Below, in pieces: positions 6,492 to 9,882 of a DNA stretch of 9,882 nucleotides (positions are counted from its first letter, which is position 1; every line of letters begins with the position of its first letter). Source of the DNA: Georgenia sp. Its GTDB lineage: Bacteria > Actinomycetota > Actinomycetes > Actinomycetales > Actinomycetaceae. The position numbers and the translations under genes are program-made. The stretch is taken from the NCBI GenBank assembly GCA_027322565.1, contig DAHVRG010000186.1, forward strand, positions 1-9,882, written 5' to 3'. The notes below the pieces were generated by a model. It saw only the letters and a list, made by a program, of their open reading frames with translations, did no database searches and was not told the DNA's origin.

Positions 6492-7904
6492 CACCTGGTC
6501 CGTCGTCGTCGCCGGACCGAATGCCCCCGCCTCGCGCAGCACGTCCACGGCGGCGGGCAGGTGGGCGAACGCGGCCGCGACGTCGTCCGGCTCGGCGACC
6601 CGGTGCGCGTTGTCCCGGAGGTACTGCCGCACCGCGTCCTCGAACTGCTGCGGACCGGCGCGGCGGCGGGCGTCGAGGAGGGCGGAGCCGCCGGCGGTGT
6701 AGATCCCGGCGACATAGGCGGCCGAGGGGCGCTCGTGCTCGGCCCAGGCGGTCATCGGCTGTCCGACCCGGTCCTCGGCCCGGGGCGGGACGGGGGTGCG
6801 GGACAGGTCCTCGCCGTCGACGAGGGCCTGGGCGTAGGTGGCGAAGGACTCGTCGAGCCACGGGTGCGCGGCCTGGTTGTTGCCCACGAGGCCGTAGAAC
6901 CACATATGGGCGACCTCGTGGGTGACGAGCCAGCCGTCCTCCGCCAGGTCGAGGTCCCCGAACTGGATCGCCCCCGCCGCCTCCAGCCCGTCCGTCTGGT
7001 CGGGGACGACGGTGACCCACAGGTCGGAGTAGGGGAACGGACCGAGGTGGGCGGTGAGGTCGCGGATCGCCGCCTCGATCGCCTCGAGCCACCGGTCGAC
7101 GCTGCTCCGGGTACCAGTCCGCGGCGTGCCCAGGTGCACCTGCACCCCGTCCGCCGTGCGGTGGACGACGTCGAGGTCCCCGACGGTGACGGCGACGTCG
7201 CGCACCGCGGGGTCGCTGAAGCGGTGCACCGTGCTGCCGGCGGTGGCGCCCTCCTCGGTGCTCTCGACGGCGCCGGTGCCGAGGACCGCGTACTCGGAGG
7301 GCGCGACGACGGTGAGCCGGGCGAGGTCGAACGTCTCGCTCGTGGCCATCTCCCCGACGACGTCGACGGCCGGGTCGGTCGCCCAGCCGCGTTCCCGCTC
7401 CCACGCCAGGAGCGGGAACGCGGTCGCGAACCACGCCGCGTCACCCGTGGAGGCGACCCCCACCCGCTCGTCGGTCCCCTCGCCGAGCGTCACGGTGAAG
7501 GTCAGCTCGGCGCGCACCCTCTCGCCGGCGGGGACGCATTCGAGGAGGGGCACCTCGACCAGCGTCCCGGGACGCCCTTCCGGGGCTCCGGCGGCTGCGA
7601 CGACGGGGGCCGATCGGGTGCCGTCGACCCGGACGTCGACGACCTCGAGGGAGTTCCCGAAGGCGGCGGTGGCGGGTTTGTTCGGCCAGGCCCGGAAGAC
7701 GAGCTCGCACACGTCCCGGTCGGGGGTGAAGGCGACCGTCTCGCGGCCGTCGACGGAGCGCAGGTCGGGCGCGACGACGAAGGTGAGGTCGACGACGGGG
7801 CGGGACGGGTCCGGTGCGGGCCAGGCGTCGGTCGACTCGGCCGTCGAGGCGCAGCCGGTGAGGACGAGGAGGGCGGCGAGCGGGCCACCGAGCCGACGGG
7901 TCAT
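6486..7904 (-). CDS. M1-family zinc metallopeptidase, lipoprotein
   Basis: A 472-residue secreted, lipid-anchored peptidase. The signal peptide ends in a lipobox LTGC at C18. The gluzincin zinc site is complete: H329-E330-V-A-H333, then exactly 18 residues to E352 (WLDESFATY), the M1 spacing. DGLEAAG at 305-311 lines up with the GAMEN/GGMEYPG exopeptidase motif, keeping E308, which in this family holds the substrate amino terminus. Y402 in IYTAGGSALL is the likely transition-state tyrosine. Residues about 35-245 form the beta-rich N-terminal M1 domain. The C-terminal helical domain is short, so this is the small actinobacterial form and not the long PepN. It probably trims peptides at the cell surface; the substrate is unknown. 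The ATG at 7904 overlaps the PPTase stop in ATGA, so it is likely translated by coupling. An unusual 15-bp inverted repeat lies at 7387-7423. Confidence 0.9.
   Translation of the reverse strand: MTRRLGGPLAALLVLTGCASTAESTDAWPAPDPSRPVVDLTFVVAPDLRSVDGRETVAFTPDRDVCELVFRAWPNKPATAAFGNSLEVVDVRVDGTRSAPVVAAAGAPEGRPGTLVEVPLLECVPAGERVRAELTFTVTLGEGTDERVGVASTGDAAWFATAFPLLAWERERGWATDPAVDVVGEMATSETFDLARLTVVAPSEYAVLGTGAVESTEEGATAGSTVHRFSDPAVRDVAVTVGDLDVVHRTADGVQVHLGTPRTGTRSSVDRWLEAIEAAIRDLTAHLGPFPYSDLWVTVVPDQTDGLEAAGAIQFGDLDLAEDGWLVTHEVAHMWFYGLVGNNQAAHPWLDESFATYAQALVDGEDLSRTPVPPRAEDRVGQPMTAWAEHERPSAAYVAGIYTAGGSALLDARRRAGPQQFEDAVRQYLRDNAHRVAEPDDVAAAFAHLPAAVDVLREAGAFGPATTTDQVS
6497..6518 (+). terminator. Possible terminator hairpin for the lipoprotein gene inside the convergent peptidase gene
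   Basis: GGTCCG (6497-6502) and CGGACC (6513-6518) are perfect inverted repeats around a 10-base loop, starting five bases after the lipoprotein stop. The genes overlap tail-to-tail, so a terminator would have to be embedded in the peptidase coding end. The stem is short and has no T-tract. Confidence 0.25.
7387..7423. repeat. Perfect 15-bp inverted repeat (hairpin) within the M1 peptidase gene
   Basis: CCGCGTTCCCGCTCC (7387-7401) and GGAGCGGGAACGCGG (7409-7423) are exact reverse complements separated by seven bases (CACGCCA). The repeat encodes the peptidase segment around AFPLLAWERERGW (residues 162-174). It should form a very stable hairpin in the peptidase mRNA. Confidence 0.85.
7562..7575. 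repeat. Perfect 14-bp palindrome in the M1 peptidase gene
   Basis: GCGTCCCGGGACGC reads the same on both strands, with the centre between 7568 and 7569. It encodes the RPGT region (residues 111-114) of the peptidase. The symmetry is plain; any function is unknown. Confidence 0.7.
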
Positions 7905-8668
7905 GACGGCATGGTGCGGCCGCTCCCCGGGGCCGCGCCAGCCAGGAGCTCGTCGCCGTCGTGCTCGGTGACGGTGAGGGAGGCGACCCCGACCGCCGCG
8001 ACGCAGCCGACGTGGCCGTCGCGCGGCGTGAGGTCGTGCAGCGCCACCATCGCCCTGCGGCCCCCTTCCCGGGGGCTCCGCAGCGCGGCAGGGTCGCCGG
8101 GAGCGGTGACGGTGACCTCCCGCATCGGGAGCGTGAGTCCCGCGCCGGTCGCCTTGAGCACTGCCTCCTTGCGGGCCCACCACACCGCCAGCGCGCGGGC
8201 GCGCGCACCGGGTGGGAGCTCGCGGTAGTCGGCCAGCTCCGCAGGCGCGAGGAAGCTCGCGCCGAGGTCGGTGAGCGCGTGGGCCTGCCGGCCGGCGACG
8301 GACTCGATGTCGACCCCGACCGGGAAGTCCCGGGTCACGGCGACGGCGATCCGGCCCCCGGCGTGCGCGATGCTGAAGTGGAGGTCCGGCCCGGGGCCGA
8401 GGAACCGCGGCTTGCCGTGGTCGCCCCCGCAGCGCAGGCAGGTCGTGTCGAGCCGGAGCGCGGTGGGGGCCGTGCCGGCGAGTTCGGCGAGCCGGAGCCG
8501 TAGCAGCGCACGGGCCGTGACGAACCGCTCCCGCACGCTCCGGTGCGCGAGCCGGCCCGCCCGGCGGCGCTCGGTGTCGTCGAGCAGCCCGGCGAGGGCC
8601 GGGTCGCCGGACAGCTGCGCCCACCACACCTCGCAGGGCAGCGCGAGCTCCGGGTCGGGCGGTGTCAT
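7901..8668 (-). CDS. 4'-phosphopantetheinyl transferase, Sfp type
   Basis: This enzyme moves the 4'-phosphopantetheine arm of coenzyme A onto a serine of acyl- or peptidyl-carrier domains (fatty acid, polyketide or nonribosomal peptide synthesis) in the cytoplasm. The 255-residue length fits the Sfp class of two pseudo-repeats. Visible motifs are CLRCGGDHGKPRF at 77-89, FSIAHAGG at 98-105, VGVDIE at 117-122 (metal ligands D120 and E122) and WWARKEAVLKATG at 163-175 (E168 the third metal ligand, K172 CoA-binding). C77 and C80 are typical of many actinobacterial members. The ATG at 8668 overlaps the stop of the upstream gene in ATGA, and its own stop overlaps the M1 peptidase start the same way. 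No carrier-protein or synthase gene lies in the window, so the target is unknown. The last 20 residues or so are a variable tail. Confidence 0.93.
   Translation of the reverse strand: MTPPDPELALPCEVWWAQLSGDPALAGLLDDTERRRAGRLAHRSVRERFVTARALLRLRLAELAGTAPTALRLDTTCLRCGGDHGKPRFLGPGPDLHFSIAHAGGRIAVAVTRDFPVGVDIESVAGRQAHALTDLGASFLAPAELADYRELPPGARARALAVWWARKEAVLKATGAGLTLPMREVTVTAPGDPAALRSPREGGRRAMVALHDLTPRDGHVGCVAAVGVASLTVTEHDGDELLAGAAPGSGRTMPS
8051..8087. repeat. Strong imperfect hairpin within the PPTase gene
   Basis: CTGCGGCCCCC (8055-8065) pairs with GGGGG-CT-CCGCAG (8071-8083) around TTCCC. This gives 11 pairs with a two-base bulge, and three more outer pairs (CGC/GCG) follow one mismatch. It lies in the variable C-terminal third of the PPTase coding sequence, around residues 195-205. 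Confidence 0.6.
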
Positions 8669-9336
8669 GCGCGCATCAGCTCGTCGAGCAGCTGGAGGCC
8701 GAGGTCGTCCGCGGCGGTGTGCGGCAGGCCGGCGTCGGTGAACCAGTCGCGGGTCGCCTCCGGGTGCGGGCCGCTGACGCCGACCGCGCCTCTCCCGTAG
8801 CGCGCCACCACCGCAGCGGGGAGCCCGTTGTCGTAGACCGCGAGCACCTCGGCCCCGCCCGGCGAGGGGTCGAGGGTGAAGTACGGACCGTCCTGGAAAT
8901 ACAGCTGCCGCGGCTCGCCACGCCAGCGCACCGTGGTGACCACCTCCGCCTCGTCGGTGACGGTCGCGCCGGGGGAGGCGATGTACTGGTCGGTGTCGCC
9001 GGGCAGCACGGCGAAGCCAGGGGACCGCCCGGCGAGGTACCCGCCGAGGCAGAAGCCGAGGTACCGGCCGCCGTCCCGCACGAACTCCCGGATGGCGGGG
9101 GCGTGCCGCCGCAGCCGGCGGTAGGCCGGGCGCAGCTGCCCGCCACCCGGCTGCGCGTACAGCGCCGCCCGCGCGAGGACGTCGGCGGTGAGGCCGAGCT
9201 CCTCGCGCGGGCCGACGTAGGCGACCTCCAGGCCCCAGCGGGACCGCCGGAGCAGCTCGGCGACGGCCTCGGGGCACCCGGGGGCGGAGGCGGGTCCGCG
9301 GTAGACGAGGGCCAGCCTGCTCGCGGACGCGGCCAC
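8665..9336 (-). CDS. BPL-N domain protein (class I glutamine amidotransferase-like)
   Basis: A 223-residue protein resembling the BPL_N family (PF09825), the amidotransferase-like domain found at the N-terminus of some eukaryotic biotin protein ligases and alone in bacteria. It shows a nucleophile elbow GFCLGGYLAG with C96, an earlier YAQPGGGQ segment (60-67), VLPGDTDQYI at 110-119, and GPHPEA at 189-194, which supplies H191 and E193. Together these would form a Cys-His-Glu triad like that of class I amidotransferases. No biotin ligase catalytic domain is attached or adjacent, so a role in biotinylation should not be assumed; the reaction is unknown. The GTG at 9336 is chosen because AGGGGA lies five bases upstream, overlapping the TAG of the preceding gene. 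The first stretch (SRLALVYRGP) is a beta strand and loop, not a convincing signal peptide, so a cytoplasmic location is likely. Confidence 0.83.
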   Translation of the reverse strand: MAASASRLALVYRGPASAPGCPEAVAELLRRSRWGLEVAYVGPREELGLTADVLARAALYAQPGGGQLRPAYRRLRRHAPAIREFVRDGGRYLGFCLGGYLAGRSPGFAVLPGDTDQYIASPGATVTDEAEVVTTVRWRGEPRQLYFQDGPYFTLDPSPGGAEVLAVYDNGLPAAVVARYGRGAVGVSGPHPEATRDWFTDAGLPHTAADDLGLQLLDELMRA

Positions 9337-9341
9337 GGCGG

Positions 9342-9347
9342 TCCCCT
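9342..9347 (-). promoter_or_regulatory. Ribosome binding site for the BPL-N gene
   Basis: On the minus strand this reads AGGGGA, five bases before the GTG at 9336. It shares bases with the TAG stop of the upstream membrane protein gene, suggesting coupled translation. Confidence 0.65.
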
Positions 9348-9882
9348 AGCGGCGGCTGCCGGAGCGGGTGGCGGCGTGTGCCCCCGGGCTCGCGAGCATG
9401 AGGTCCCGGACCCGCCGCGTGACCACCCAGACCCCGGTCTCGAGCGGCCCTCGTGCGAAGCGCCGCCCCCACAGCAGCGCGAAGACGACGACGAGGAGCA
9501 GCTGGAGCACGAAGATCAGCACGTCGCTCTCCGGCTGGGGCGGCAGGCTCGTGAGGAGCAGGTGGCCGGCGTACAGCGTCAGCGTCATGCTGCCCGCGGC
9601 GGCCAGCGGGACAACGAGCCGACCGGCGACCCGCCCGAGGAGCACCGAGGCGGCGAGGAGCGCCAGCGACGTCCCGATGGTGAAGGTGAGGTCGAACGGG
9701 GTGGCGCTGTGCGGGGTCAGGACGCCGAGCCACCAGAAGCTCGACGTCGGCAGCACGCCGGCGCCCGGTCCCCACACGAGCACGTCGGTGTACTCCGTGG
9801 GGGTCATCGTCTGCAGGGCGACCGCCTCGAGCCGCTGCCACCCCCCGGCGGCGGTCATGAGGAGCCACGAGCCGACGCTGGC
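9346..9882 (-). CDS. Polytopic membrane protein, HGSNAT/DUF418-like acyltransferase, C-terminal part
   Basis: The frame is open to the right edge, so the 5' end is missing; an internal ATG at 9858 is not taken as the start because coding (ASVGSWLL) continues upstream of it. The visible 178 residues hold about three or four membrane segments. These include ones around FTIGTSLALLAASVLLG, VVPLAAAGSMTLTLYAGHLLL and VLIFVLQLLLVVVFALLW. They end in a short basic tail. The PHSATPF segment followed by GSMTLTLYAGH resembles the C-terminal half of actinobacterial heparan-alpha-glucosaminide N-acetyltransferase-like (DUF1624/DUF418-type) proteins, which are predicted to acylate cell-envelope glycans using cytoplasmic acyl donors. 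That assignment is from pattern memory. It is the first visible gene of the minus-strand operon, nine bases before the BPL-N start. Confidence 0.62.
   Translation of the reverse strand, partial: ASVGSWLLMTAAGGWQRLEAVALQTMTPTEYTDVLVWGPGAGVLPTSSFWWLGVLTPHSATPFDLTFTIGTSLALLAASVLLGRVAGRLVVPLAAAGSMTLTLYAGHLLLTSLPPQPESDVLIFVLQLLLVVVFALLWGRRFARGPLETGVWVVTRRVRDLMLASPGAHAATRSGSRR

Noticed and set aside
6561..8228. Long open frame (555 codons) on the plus strand opposite the M1 peptidase and PPTase
   Set aside because: It spans two well-supported genes in antisense and has the composition of a G+C-rich shadow frame.
7905..8627. In-frame upstream extension of the M1 peptidase gene
   Set aside because: It reads through the PPTase gene out of frame; the ATG at 7904 begins a proper lipoprotein signal peptide.
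8669..9868. In-frame upstream extension of the PPTase gene
   Set aside because: The extension is an alternative frame of the BPL-N and membrane protein genes; the ATG at 8668 overlaps the upstream stop and gives the normal PPTase length.

Overview
The window is very G+C-rich DNA with dense coding, strong third-position G/C bias, GTG starts and ATGA gene overlaps. This is typical of a high-G+C actinobacterium. The panC-panD ... lysS neighbourhood and the style of the lipoproteins suggest Micrococcales (Cellulomonas/Georgenia-like), although the genus is inference. No rRNA, tRNA, CRISPR array, insertion sequence or phage gene was seen. No stretch longer than about 130 bases lacks a gene.

Region 1 (1-1665, + strand): the 3' end of panC (pantothenate synthetase), then panD (aspartate 1-decarboxylase, the source of beta-alanine), then an AEC-family membrane transporter. 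The genes are separated by only 1-2 bases, so they look like one translationally coupled pantothenate operon. A short inverted repeat closes it against the convergent gene that follows.

Region 2 (1690-4016): a uridine kinase-like P-loop kinase (- strand) and lysS, class II lysyl-tRNA synthetase (+ strand), diverge from an 86-base region with a -10-like box in each direction. The lysS box sits six bases before the GTG, as in leaderless actinobacterial transcripts. In Mycobacterium tuberculosis the order is panC-panD-coaX-x-lysS. Here the coaX slot holds the transporter and the kinase.

Region 3 (4026-6491): a membrane-anchored protein that joins an extracellular solute-binding domain to a von Willebrand A domain with an intact MIDAS (- strand) diverges from a small acidic lipoprotein of unknown function (+ strand). 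The 132 bases between them hold candidate promoters and an imperfect palindrome.

Region 4 (9882-6486, - strand): a tight four-gene operon made of a polytopic membrane protein resembling HGSNAT/DUF418 acyltransferases (5' end outside the window), a stand-alone BPL-N/glutamine-amidotransferase-like protein, an Sfp-type 4'-phosphopantetheinyl transferase, and an M1-family metallopeptidase lipoprotein. Junctions are 9 bases, ATGA and ATGA. The peptidase ends tail-to-tail with the Region 3 lipoprotein in the palindrome TCATGA. A perfect 15-bp inverted repeat lies inside the peptidase gene.

Pantothenate synthesis (panC, panD) and phosphopantetheine transfer (PPTase) both occur here, in separate transcription units. 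The best candidates for something undescribed are the BPL-N/PPTase/acyltransferase/peptidase operon, the orphan solute-binding-VWA protein with its divergent lipoprotein, and the transporter coupled to panD.
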